From Planctomycetota bacterium (GTDB lineage: Bacteria; Planctomycetota; Planctomycetia; Gemmatales; Gemmataceae), in the NCBI GenBank assembly GCA_016872595.1, contig VGZJ01000005.1:1-59913 (forward strand): a DNA stretch of 59,913 nt. Direction: 5' to 3'. The notes below the pieces were generated by a model. The model was not told where the DNA came from, did not search any database, and saw nothing but the letters and a program-made list of their open reading frames with translations. Position 1 is the first letter of the stretch. Each line of letters starts with the position of its first letter. The translations under genes and the position numbers were made by a program. Below are positions 39,511 to 47,303 of the stretch, one piece after another.

Positions 39511-41898
39511 TCACAACATGCTGTACGGGTCGATGTCCACTTGGAACTCGACGCCGCCGGGCGGCTTCGCCACGGCCAGCACCGTGCGCAGCACGTCGTG
39601 CAGCACCGCGCTGCTCTCGGACTGCAACTGGAAGTGGAACCGGTAGAAGTTGTTCAAGCGGAACACCGGGCACTCCGCCGGGCCGAGCAACCGTACCGTT
39701 GCGCGCGGCGCGGGCGTGTCCGTTGGTTGCGCGGACGGCAGCGCCACGAAGCCGGACGGCGCGGGTACGCGCTTCAGCGCGTCCTTGAACGCGCCCGCGA
39801 GCGTGTCCGCGAACGCGCTGGCCGCGTCCTCCTTCTCGCTCCGCACGATGAGCCGCGCCATGCGCTCGTAGGGCGGGTACTTGTGCTGCTTGCGGTGGAC
39901 CAGTTCCAGCTTCGCGAACTCGCCGTAGTTGTGGTGCGACGCCAGCGTGATGCACGGGTGCTCGGGCGTGAAGGTCTGCACGAGCACCTGCCCGCCCTTG
40001 TCGCCGCGGCCGGCGCGCCCGGCCACCTGCGCGAGCAACTGGAACGTGCGCTCCGCGCTGCGGAAGTCCGGCAGGTGCAGCCCCACGTCGGCGTTCACCA
40101 CGCCCACGAGCGTGACGTTGGGGAAGTCCAGTCCCTTCGCGATCATCTGCGTGCCGACGAGGATGTGGATGAGGCCGTCGCGGAAGGCGTCCAGCACGCG
40201 CTGGTGGCTGCCGGGTTTCTGCATCGTGTCAGAGTCCATGCGCTGGCACACGTTGCCGGGGAACTTCTCCTCGATCTCCGCTTGCAGCTTCTCCGTGCCC
40301 AACCCCTGATAGCGCATGGACGGCTGCTCGCACGCCGGGCACTTCTGGAACGGGGCCGTCTCGAACCCGCAGTAGTGGCACACGAGCGCCGACTTCGTGC
40401 GGTGGAAGGTGAGCGCGAGGTCGCAGTGCGCGCACTGCGCGACGTGCCCGCACGCCTCACAGTGAACGTGGGTGCTGAACCCGCGGCGGTTCAGCAGTAG
40501 GATGATCTGGCCCTTCGCCTTGAGCGTCTTTCGCATGGCGTCTTCGAGCGTCGGGCCGATGGCCCCGTGCTTGCCGGGCGTCTTCGGCTCGTGCCGCAGG
40601 TCGATCAGCTTCACCGCGGGCAGCGGGCGGCTCTCGACGCGGTTGGGCATGCTGAGGACCGTGTACGCGCCGCGCTCGGCGTTCGCCCAGCTCTCGAGGC
40701 TCGGCGTGGCGGACCCCATCAGAATGGGAATGCCTTCGAGCCGGGCGCGCATCACGGCCACGTCGCGGGCGTGGTAGCGCGGGGTCGATTCCTGCTTGAA
40801 ACTGTTCTCGTGCTCCTCGTCGATGACGATGAGGCCGAGCTTGCGCGTCGGGGCGAACACGGCGCTGCGCGCGCCGACCACGACCTGAATGTGCCCGGTG
40901 GCGACGCGCCGCCAGTACCCGCCGCGCTCGGCGTCGGTCAGGTGGCTGTGGAGGACGGCGAGGTTCCCGCACCGGCCCGCAAACCGCGACAGCGTTTGCG
41001 GCGTGAGCGAGATTTCCGGCACCAGAACGATGACTTCCTTGCCCTGCTTCACGACCTCTTCGATGGCGCGCAGGTACACTTCCGTTTTGCCGCTGCCGGT
41101 GACGCCGTGCAGCAGGAACGGGTGATAGCCGCCGGTCGCCAGCGCGCCTTTGAGTTGCTCCCACACGCGCGACTGATCGGCGTTCAATTCGAGTGGCGCT
41201 TGCGGCTTCGCGAGCGCGTCGGTGTCTTCGCTCGGCGCGGCGGCCTCGGTCTCGATGCGCTCGCTGAACTTGCGCACCAGCCCCTTCTTCACCAGTCCCG
41301 CGACGACGCCCGTGGTACACTTCGCGAGTCGCGCGAGCTGGAGCATTTCCAGCGGGCGGCCCTCCTTCTTCAGCTTCTCGAGCGCGGTCTTCTGTTGCGG
41401 GGTGACGGTGGGCAGCGGGTTCGGCAATTTCTCCTTCGGCAGCGGCTCGACGAACGACGCCACGCGCGTGCCGGCGTTCTCTCTCGCGCCCGCGGGCACG
41501 ACCGCGTGCAGCACCTGCCCCCACCCGCACAGGTAGTAGTCCGCCATCCACCGCGTCAGCTTCATCAGGTGATCGTCGACGATGGCGTCGTCGTCGAGCA
41601 CGCGCGCCACGGACTTGATCTCGTAGCCGTTGTCGGGCGGCTCGTGGGACACACCGACGCAGAACCCGGTGGTGGCCTTGCCGCCCTTACCGAACGGCAC
41701 CTCGACGCGCTTGCCGACGCCGACCTTCGCAACCAGATCGTCGGGCACGGCGTAGGTGTAGGCGTGATCGAGCGGCCGGTCGAAGACGACATCGGCGTAG
41801 AGCGCCGCGCGCGCCACCACCTTCGGCGCGCGGGGGGTGTCGGCCCCCTGATTGTCTTCGAGGGCGAACAGTGTGTCAGGAGTGGTGAGCATGTTCAT
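39511..41898 (-). CDS. priA: Primosomal protein N' (PriA helicase)
   Basis: 795 residues. The N-terminal DNA-binding region is followed by Walker A GVTGSGKTEVYLRA, the DEEH box and motifs up to QVAGRAGRG. A zinc-binding insert CEACGHVAQCAHCDLALTF...CHYCGF...CPACE has eight cysteines. It restarts stalled replication forks. The first 26 or so residues before ARAALYADVVFDRPLDHAYTY are extra. They contain NQGADTPRAP, encoded by palindrome family B (41826-41853). Confidence 0.95.
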   Translation of the reverse strand: MNMLTTPDTLFALEDNQGADTPRAPKVVARAALYADVVFDRPLDHAYTYAVPDDLVAKVGVGKRVEVPFGKGGKATTGFCVGVSHEPPDNGYEIKSVARVLDDDAIVDDHLMKLTRWMADYYLCGWGQVLHAVVPAGARENAGTRVASFVEPLPKEKLPNPLPTVTPQQKTALEKLKKEGRPLEMLQLARLAKCTTGVVAGLVKKGLVRKFSERIETEAAAPSEDTDALAKPQAPLELNADQSRVWEQLKGALATGGYHPFLLHGVTGSGKTEVYLRAIEEVVKQGKEVIVLVPEISLTPQTLSRFAGRCGNLAVLHSHLTDAERGGYWRRVATGHIQVVVGARSAVFAPTRKLGLIVIDEEHENSFKQESTPRYHARDVAVMRARLEGIPILMGSATPSLESWANAERGAYTVLSMPNRVESRPLPAVKLIDLRHEPKTPGKHGAIGPTLEDAMRKTLKAKGQIILLLNRRGFSTHVHCEACGHVAQCAHCDLALTFHRTKSALVCHYCGFETAPFQKCPACEQPSMRYQGLGTEKLQAEIEEKFPGNVCQRMDSDTMQKPGSHQRVLDAFRDGLIHILVGTQMIAKGLDFPNVTLVGVVNADVGLHLPDFRSAERTFQLLAQVAGRAGRGDKGGQVLVQTFTPEHPCITLASHHNYGEFAKLELVHRKQHKYPPYERMARLIVRSEKEDAASAFADTLAGAFKDALKRVPAPSGFVALPSAQPTDTPAPRATVRLLGPAECPVFRLNNFYRFHFQLQSESSAVLHDVLRTVLAVAKPPGGVEFQVDIDPYSML

Positions 41899-41991
41899 AC
41901 GCTCAGATTAGCAGCGCGCGCCCGTCGGCCGCAATCGCAGTAGCCCAATCGGTAACATCGGCAGAATTGGTAAGGAAGGGTGAGGAGAAGC

Positions 41992-42897
41992 TCACACCCA
42001 CTTCCAGTTGTGGCGCGTGAACGGCTTCAGGTCGGCGGCGTCCACGAACGCGAACGTGCCGTCGCCGTCGGCCCACTCCAGCACGCCGACGCTGCCGCGT
42101 TCGGGGTGGCCGTCGCGCGTGCGCATCTCGAACCCCGCGAGGTGATAAACCTCGGTCTGCTGGTGGGCGGAACCCCCAGCGGGTTCCCCCCGATCCCCCC
42201 TCCTGTCGTCGCGCTCGATGCGGCTGCCGTCGCCGCCGTAGTGCCCGAAGAACGCGAACCGCGGGTGCGCCAGTTCGATCAGCGTTTGGAGCAGTTCGCT
42301 GCCGCAGCCGGGGCGCTTGGCGTCGGGCGGGCCGTCGTGCATCAGCAGCACGTCGAACGCTTCGACCGTCAGCCGGTCCACCGCGCGCTCGTGAATGTAG
42401 CCGTGCGGCGGGAGGTTCTGCCGCGCGTTCGGGCCGTCGCCGTCCACGCCCCACACCGCCGCGACCTTCGGCCCGCGCGGGAACGGGTACACTTCGCCGT
42501 CCTTGATGCCGCGCACGCGGCAGTAGGCGTCCACCGCGAAGTCGCGCTGGTGGTCGCCGGAGGCCCGCGCGAACCGTTCGAGTTCGTCGAAGTCTTCGTG
42601 GTTGCCCGCGGTGAACCACAGGTCGAAGGTGGAGTCCGCGGCGTCGAACACGCGGTCCGCGATGTCGGTGCGCACGACGACATCGAGCGCGCCGAGTTCG
42701 AGCGGGTCGTCTTTCGCGTGCCGAAGGGTCGCTTTGTCGCAGTGGGAAAGGTCGGTGTAGTAGCCCATGTCGCCGACTTGGAGCAGCCCGGCGAGCGCGC
42801 GCCCGGTGCGCGCGGCCCAGTACGCGCCGAACCGGAACGCCGGCAGGATGCGCCCGTGCAGGTCGCCGAACACCAGAAACGTCGCGGGTGCGTCCAT
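41992..42897 (-). CDS. Metallophosphoesterase
   Basis: 301 residues with the calcineurin-like motif set: FGDLHGR (about 9-15), GDMGYYTD, GNHEDFDE, MHDGPP and GHYGGD. It hydrolyses a phosphomonoester or diester with two metal ions; substrate unknown. A C-rich repeat (42166-42205, containing GAACCCCCAGCGGGTTC) is read in frame as RDDRRGDRGEPAGGSAHQQ after GDGSRIE. This is probably a small insertion in an external loop. Confidence 0.85.
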   Translation of the reverse strand: MDAPATFLVFGDLHGRILPAFRFGAYWAARTGRALAGLLQVGDMGYYTDLSHCDKATLRHAKDDPLELGALDVVVRTDIADRVFDAADSTFDLWFTAGNHEDFDELERFARASGDHQRDFAVDAYCRVRGIKDGEVYPFPRGPKVAAVWGVDGDGPNARQNLPPHGYIHERAVDRLTVEAFDVLLMHDGPPDAKRPGCGSELLQTLIELAHPRFAFFGHYGGDGSRIERDDRRGDRGEPAGGSAHQQTEVYHLAGFEMRTRDGHPERGSVGVLEWADGDGTFAFVDAADLKPFTRHNWKWV

Positions 42898-42935
42898 ACG
42901 GGCGAGGACACGCCGCGCGCGCCGCGGGTTCAGCG

Positions 42936-43424
42936 CTACGGTTTGGGCTTGCTGAACTCGGCGAGCAGGTCGGAGACGTCGCCGGGCGCGGGCTTATCTT
43001 CTTCCGGCTTGTCCGAACAGGGGGCTGACGCCCCCCGCTCGCCAAGAACGAGCCAATCCATGAACTCTTCGCAACTCGTGACGGCGCTCCCGGCGCGGCG
43101 GGCGGCCTCGCGCACGCGCGCGTCGTTCGACACCACCGCCAGCCGGTCCGCGCGCGGCTCGGTCGCCAATATCTGTTCGATGAGGTCGTCCGCGGTCTGG
43201 CGGAACGCGAACCGCACCCGCACGCCGCGGTGGGCCGATTCGAGCGACGCGGCCGGGGCCTGTTGCGCGTCGAACACGACGCGCAGTTCGGCGCGGCCCG
43301 TCGCGCCGTCCGCGAGCCAGTCGAGAAACCGCGCGCGGGCGCGCTCGAAGTGCGCGGCCGGTGTCGTGCGGCCCGCCAGCCCCGCGGCGAACATCAGGTT
43401 GTAGCCGTCGATGAGGAAGGTCAC
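42936..43424 (-). CDS. NYN-domain RNA-binding/ribonuclease-like protein (YacP-type)
   Basis: 162 residues from a GTG at 43424 (VTFLIDGYNLMFAAG), the only start that gives the usual N-terminus. LIDGYNL and later VVFDAQQAP, VVSNDARVREAARRAGS are the PIN-like NYN signatures. YacP-type proteins act in rRNA maturation or mRNA turnover. Near its C-terminus GERGASAPCSDK is encoded by palindrome family B. A possible terminator hairpin for the upstream gene lies just before its start. Confidence 0.85.
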   Translation of the reverse strand: MTFLIDGYNLMFAAGLAGRTTPAAHFERARARFLDWLADGATGRAELRVVFDAQQAPAASLESAHRGVRVRFAFRQTADDLIEQILATEPRADRLAVVSNDARVREAARRAGSAVTSCEEFMDWLVLGERGASAPCSDKPEEDKPAPGDVSDLLAEFSKPKP

Positions 43425-43448
43425 ACGGGCAGTGTACCCGAAAATACC

Positions 43449-43478
43449 GAAGGCCGCGCGTCGCGACGCGCGGCCTTC
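43449..43478 (-). terminator. Perfect 30-bp palindrome downstream of yacG, possible terminator
   Basis: GAAGGCCGCGCGTCGCGACG and its exact complement form a 30-bp perfect palindrome. Read on the minus strand it is followed by GGTATTTT, giving a Rho-independent shape for the yacG transcript. It could also attenuate entry into the NYN gene. Confidence 0.6.
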
Positions 43479-43534
43479 GAGAGATCTATATGAGAGCGGC
43501 CGGAGTATCGGCCGGGGGAACAGCGGGCGGGCGG

Positions 43535-43717
43535 TCACTCGGCGTCGCCGGAATCGGCGGCGTCCGGCGGGGTCGGGTCGGGGATCGCGTACTTCTGGTC
43601 GAGCCAGCGCCCCAAATCGATCTTGCGACACCGCGCCGAGCAGAACGGGTAATCGGGGTACTCGTGCCAGCTCCCCGGCATGGTCGCGTCGCAGATCGGA
43701 CACCGCACACTATTCAT
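43535..43717 (-). CDS. yacG: DNA gyrase inhibitor YacG family protein
   Basis: 60 residues with the zinc site CPIC...CSARC and the [19 protein letters not shown] helix of YacG. It binds gyrase and limits supercoiling. The gene sits between the fmdB-like and NYN genes on the minus strand, in the same order seen near grpE in related genomes. Short but complete. Confidence 0.9.
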   Translation of the reverse strand: MNSVRCPICDATMPGSWHEYPDYPFCSARCRKIDLGRWLDQKYAIPDPTPPDAADSGDAE

Positions 43718-43777
43718 CGGATCGGCCCCACCCGGACTTCGGAAATTATCCCGACAACCGGGACAACCCGCGCCCGC

Positions 43778-44128
43778 TCACTTCCCCTTCTTCTTGCCGC
43801 CGCCCGTCCCGCCGGAATCGCCCTTCGGTTCCGGCTTGCTCTCGGTCTTCGTCTCTTTGGCCGCGGGCGCGGGCGCGTCGGCCTTCGCCTCTTTCGCCTC
43901 GGTCTTGGGCGCGTCGCCCTCGGCCTTTTCCGCCTTCTCCCCGGCGCGGCGGTAGTCGGTCTCGTAGAACCCGCCGCCCTTGAAGATGATCGCGCCGCCC
44001 CCGCCGAACAGCCGCTCCAGCTTGTTCTTCTTGCACTGCGGGCACTTGGTCAGCGGCGCGTCGTTGAACGATTGCAGTTCGTCGAACGTGTGCCCGCAGG
44101 CGTTGCAGCGGTAGTCGTAGGTCGGCAT
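43778..44128 (-). CDS. FmdB-type zinc ribbon protein
   Basis: 116 residues. MPTYDYRCNACGHTFDELQ with CPQCKKNKLERLFGGGGAIIFKGGGFYETDYR is the CxxC_CxxC_SSSS/FmdB pattern. FmdB-family members are proposed regulators but function is unclear. The C-terminal 50 residues are Lys/Glu/Ala-rich and low in complexity. Upstream (44129-44170) is a fragment of the GGATTGCAGATTGAAG repeat. Confidence 0.87.
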   Translation of the reverse strand: MPTYDYRCNACGHTFDELQSFNDAPLTKCPQCKKNKLERLFGGGGAIIFKGGGFYETDYRRAGEKAEKAEGDAPKTEAKEAKADAPAPAAKETKTESKPEPKGDSGGTGGGKKKGK

Positions 44129-44213
44129 GGGATTTCGGATTGAAGATATTGGATTGCAGATTGAAGGCGCGCCACAGTCAGCCGCGAGCCGCAGGCGATC
44201 GCGGCGCGCCTCG

Positions 44214-44708
44214 TTACCCCGCCACGATCACGGAGGCGGCGCGCAGGACGCGGTCGTAGAGCGCGAACCCCTGCTGCACCACCTGCACCACGTGGCCGGG
44301 TTCGAAGCCGCTGTCGGGCTGCTGCATGACGGCTTGGTGCAGGTTCGGGTCGAACGCGGCGCCGGGTTCGACCGCGATGGGCGTGACCCCGTGGCGCTTG
44401 AGGGCGTCGAGGAGCTGGAGCGCGGTCGCGGCCACGCCGGTGGCGAGCGGGCCGGTGTCGCCGGCGCGCTTGGCCGCGTCGAGGGCGCGCGCGAGGTTGT
44501 CGAGCGGTGCGAGCAGGTCGCGCACCAGCCCCTCGGCGGCGTACTTGCGGTCGACCTCGGCGTCGCGCAGCAGCCGCTTGCGGGTGTTCTCGAAGTCCGC
44601 GAGCCGGAGCTTGTAGTTGTGCAGTTCCTGTTCCGCGGCGTCGAGTTTGGCGCGGGCCGCGGCGAGGTCATCGGCGGGGTCGGTCGGGGGCGGGGTCACT
44701 TCGGTCAT
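44214..44708 (-). CDS. grpE: GrpE nucleotide-exchange factor
   Basis: 164 residues. A long N-terminal coiled coil (about 20-60) is followed by the GrpE core: LRLADFENTRKRLLRDAEVDRKYAAEGLVRDLLAPLDNL and the beta domain FDPNLHQAVMQQ. It exchanges ADP on DnaK. The main DnaK and DnaJ are not in the window; the Hsp70-like protein at 2994 has a non-DnaK C-terminus. Confidence 0.94.
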   Translation of the reverse strand: MTEVTPPPTDPADDLAAARAKLDAAEQELHNYKLRLADFENTRKRLLRDAEVDRKYAAEGLVRDLLAPLDNLARALDAAKRAGDTGPLATGVAATALQLLDALKRHGVTPIAVEPGAAFDPNLHQAVMQQPDSGFEPGHVVQVVQQGFALYDRVLRAASVIVAG

Positions 44709-44773
44709 CGTGAAATCCGGGCGCGCCCGCGCGCGCCCCTCCTGTTGCTGTGTCGTCGGGACTCGGACCGATT

Positions 44774-46552
44774 TTACCCGCGCTGGACCATGCCGAGCAG
44801 CCGCTCGACCGCGGGGCGGTGCGCCTCGGGCACCTTCTTGAGGTCGTCCGTTTCGGTCGTCTTGTCGCCGTCCTTGATGATGATTTTCGGAGCCTCGGTC
44901 CCGTTCGTCGAGCCGGTGATGGTGTAGGTCACGTCGCCCTGCCGGGCGCGCACGGTGAACGTCCCGTTGGAGATGCTGACGGAGGTGGAGTTGAAGCCGC
45001 CGGCCCCGCCGCCGATGACGACGCGCCCGCCGCCGCCGATGACGATGCGCCCGCCGCCACGGAACGGGGGCGGCTCCGGCCGCACCGGGCGCGGCGGGTC
45101 CACGGCCTTCGGGCGCTCGAACGCGCGCCCGGTCATCGCCTTCTCGACCTTGCCCAGTTCCGCCGAGATCGGCTCGACGCTCTCGCCCTTCTTGGCCGCG
45201 GCCTCGACCGCGTCGCGAAGGGCCGTCAGTTCCGGCGGGGCCTCGCCCGCCTTCACGCCCTTCGCCAGTGCCTTCTCCAGCTTCGCCGCGGCCTCGCGGA
45301 TCGCGGCCACGTTCTCGCCGCGCTTCTCGGCCGCCGCGATTGCGTCCTTCAGGTCGCCGAGGTCCACTACAGGCTCGGCAAAAGCGCGCACCTCAACCGG
45401 CAGGTCGCCGATGGGCGGGACCGGCGCGGGCAGCGGGTTCAGCGGCGGAACCACCGGCGCGATCGGCGGCAGGTCGCGGCCGTCCGGCGGTTCCGGCAGC
45501 AGGCCCGGCAGAGGCAGCACCGGGAACCCCGGTTGCGGCACCCGCGGTTGTGCGACTGCGGGCAGTTCAACCCCCTTCACCTCGACCTTCTTCCCCTTCC
45601 GCAGCACGACGATGTCGATCTTCTCGCCGGCCTTGACCGCGTTGACGCGGCGGATGAAGTCGTCGGTACTGTCGGTCACGGGCTTGCCGGCGAACTCGAC
45701 GATGATGTCGTGAACCTTCAGGCCGACCTTTTCGGCGACCGAGTTCGGCGTGACCATCGTGACCGCGATGCCGACCCCGGCCTCGAGGCCGAGCTGATCG
45801 ACCACGACGGCCGGCACGCGCTCGAGGCGGATGCCGAGGCGGGCGCGCTCCGGCAGGCGGCCGACGTCCGGGAAGTTGGGGAACGCGGGGAAGTCCGGCG
45901 GCACGACGGGCAGCGGCAACGGGATCGGGAGCGCCGGGTCCGGGTTCGCCCCGCGCGCGGCCTTCAGCAGCATCTCGTTCGCCTCGGCCAGCAACTTCTG
46001 CATCTCCTTGCGCACCGCCTCGTCGTTCGGGTTCTTCACCATCGCTTCGACGGCCTTGCGGCGTAGCTCCATCGCCTTGTTGAACATCTCGATGTCAACG
46101 CCGCCGGCGCGCGGGTTCGGCATCACCGGGAACGGCTGCGGGAACGGCACGATGGGCCGAATCGGGTTCGGGCGCGTCGGGTCCGTCGGGCGGGGCGGTT
46201 CCGTGACCGGCTTCGCCAGCGACTTGCCGGCGACGGCCACCTCGACCGCGGCCAGTTCTTTGGCGATCGTGTCCACGTTCTCGCCCTTCTTGGCCGCGGC
46301 ATCGACGGCGTTGCGGAGTGCCTGCAATTCGTCGGGCACGCGCCCGGCGGCCGGGGTCGGCTTGGCCTTCTCGAGTGCGGCCAGCGCGGTGCGGATCTCG
46401 TCCACGTTGTCGCCGCGCTTGGCGGCGGCGTCCACGGCCTCGCGCAGCGCGCTCAGGTCCGCGGGCTTGGCGTCCTGCGCGACAACGGTCAGTCCGGCCC
46501 AAGCCGCGGCGCACGCGACGACCGCGGCGGCAACCCAATGTACGGCACGCAT
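44774..46552 (-). CDS. Secreted PDZ-domain protein with four internal helical repeats
   Basis: 592 residues from the ATG at 46552 (signal peptide MRAVHWVAAAVVACAAAWAGL). Four units of about 33-36 residues read LRxAVxAAAKKGExVxxIxxEL; two (about 31-110) precede and two (from about 400) follow a PDZ domain around LGIRLERVPAVVVDQLGLEAG...VGLKVHDIIVEFAGKP. The two pairs look like an intragenic duplication. Pro-rich linkers separate the parts. No protease active site, so it may be a periplasmic scaffold or chaperone. Confidence 0.8.
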   Translation of the reverse strand: MRAVHWVAAAVVACAAAWAGLTVVAQDAKPADLSALREAVDAAAKRGDNVDEIRTALAALEKAKPTPAAGRVPDELQALRNAVDAAAKKGENVDTIAKELAAVEVAVAGKSLAKPVTEPPRPTDPTRPNPIRPIVPFPQPFPVMPNPRAGGVDIEMFNKAMELRRKAVEAMVKNPNDEAVRKEMQKLLAEANEMLLKAARGANPDPALPIPLPLPVVPPDFPAFPNFPDVGRLPERARLGIRLERVPAVVVDQLGLEAGVGIAVTMVTPNSVAEKVGLKVHDIIVEFAGKPVTDSTDDFIRRVNAVKAGEKIDIVVLRKGKKVEVKGVELPAVAQPRVPQPGFPVLPLPGLLPEPPDGRDLPPIAPVVPPLNPLPAPVPPIGDLPVEVRAFAEPVVDLGDLKDAIAAAEKRGENVAAIREAAAKLEKALAKGVKAGEAPPELTALRDAVEAAAKKGESVEPISAELGKVEKAMTGRAFERPKAVDPPRPVRPEPPPFRGGGRIVIGGGGRVVIGGGAGGFNSTSVSISNGTFTVRARQGDVTYTITGSTNGTEAPKIIIKDGDKTTETDDLKKVPEAHRPAVERLLGMVQRG

Positions 46553-46607
46553 GATCGGCACTCCCGAACAGGGGCAATATCGCACTCTGTAATTGAACAT
46601 ATGCGGG

Positions 46608-47090
46608 CTACGGTAGCAAGTCCGCAACCGGCAGCGTTACATTCGGGACCGCGCCCGGGGCGACCGCGTCCGCGGCGCTCAGCGTGAGTTGCGTGGCGTA
46701 GGTGTGGCCGTGGGTTGCGCCGGGGTCGGGCTTCGGGTCGCGGAACACCAGCAGTTGCCGCGCGGCCACGTCCAGCACCCAGTATTCGGGAACCCCGCCG
46801 GCCGCGTACAGCCCCGCCTTCACTGTCGTGTCGTAGCGCGGCGACGAATCGGGCACTTCGACCACGACCGCCGCGGTCGTGGGGTGTGCGGTCGTGCCGC
46901 GCGGCGAACCCGCGACAACGGCGACGTCCGGTTCGGGGTCCGTGGTCTGACCGAGAACGAGCGGCATCTGGCAGCACACGCGCCAGCCGGCCCCGAACGC
47001 AGTACGCAGCGCGGCTTCGGTCAGCTCGAGCGCGATCCGGTGCGGCGGGTTCATGGGCGCGTCCTCGATGATGACCCCGTCGATGAGCAT
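46608..47090 (-). CDS. Uma2-type restriction-endonuclease-fold protein, N-terminally truncated
   Basis: 160 residues from the ATG at 47090. The PD-(D/E)xK core shows EPDVAVVAG, VVVEVPDSS and EYWVLDVAARQLLVFRDP. Uma2 proteins are highly expanded in planctomycetes and cyanobacteria with unknown role, possibly nucleases. The upstream 135 bases encode the missing N-terminus in the same frame but hold an in-frame TAG at 47148-47150, so the gene is probably degraded or translated from an internal start. Confidence 0.78.
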   Translation of the reverse strand: MLIDGVIIEDAPMNPPHRIALELTEAALRTAFGAGWRVCCQMPLVLGQTTDPEPDVAVVAGSPRGTTAHPTTAAVVVEVPDSSPRYDTTVKAGLYAAGGVPEYWVLDVAARQLLVFRDPKPDPGATHGHTYATQLTLSAADAVAPGAVPNVTLPVADLLP

Positions 47091-47225
47091 GGCCCGCCGG
47101 CCCTCGAACGTGTCGAGGTCGCCGAGGTAATGGAACTGCTCGACGGTCTACAGCAAGGCGCGCGGCCCGGTCGCGGCGCGGCCCGCGGGAACCGGGGGCG
47201 GGGTGAGGGTCGGCATCGGCACCAT
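47091..47225 (-). pseudogene. 5' remnant of the Uma2 gene ending at an in-frame TAG
   Basis: ATG at 47225 opens MVPMPTLTPPPVPAGRAATG and reaches TAG at codon 26. The same frame continues TVEQFHYLGDLDTFEGRRA straight into the 160-residue ORF. Read through, the protein would be 205 residues, the normal family length. A single substitution (for example from CAG, TGG or AAG) would explain the loss. Confidence 0.75.
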
Positions 47226-47303
47226 GGCGCGGTCTCCTTTTCGCCCGTTCAGAGTAGCGGCGCGCCCGCTCCGGCACGAGGTCAACAGTTGCGCCGCGCG
47301 GTG

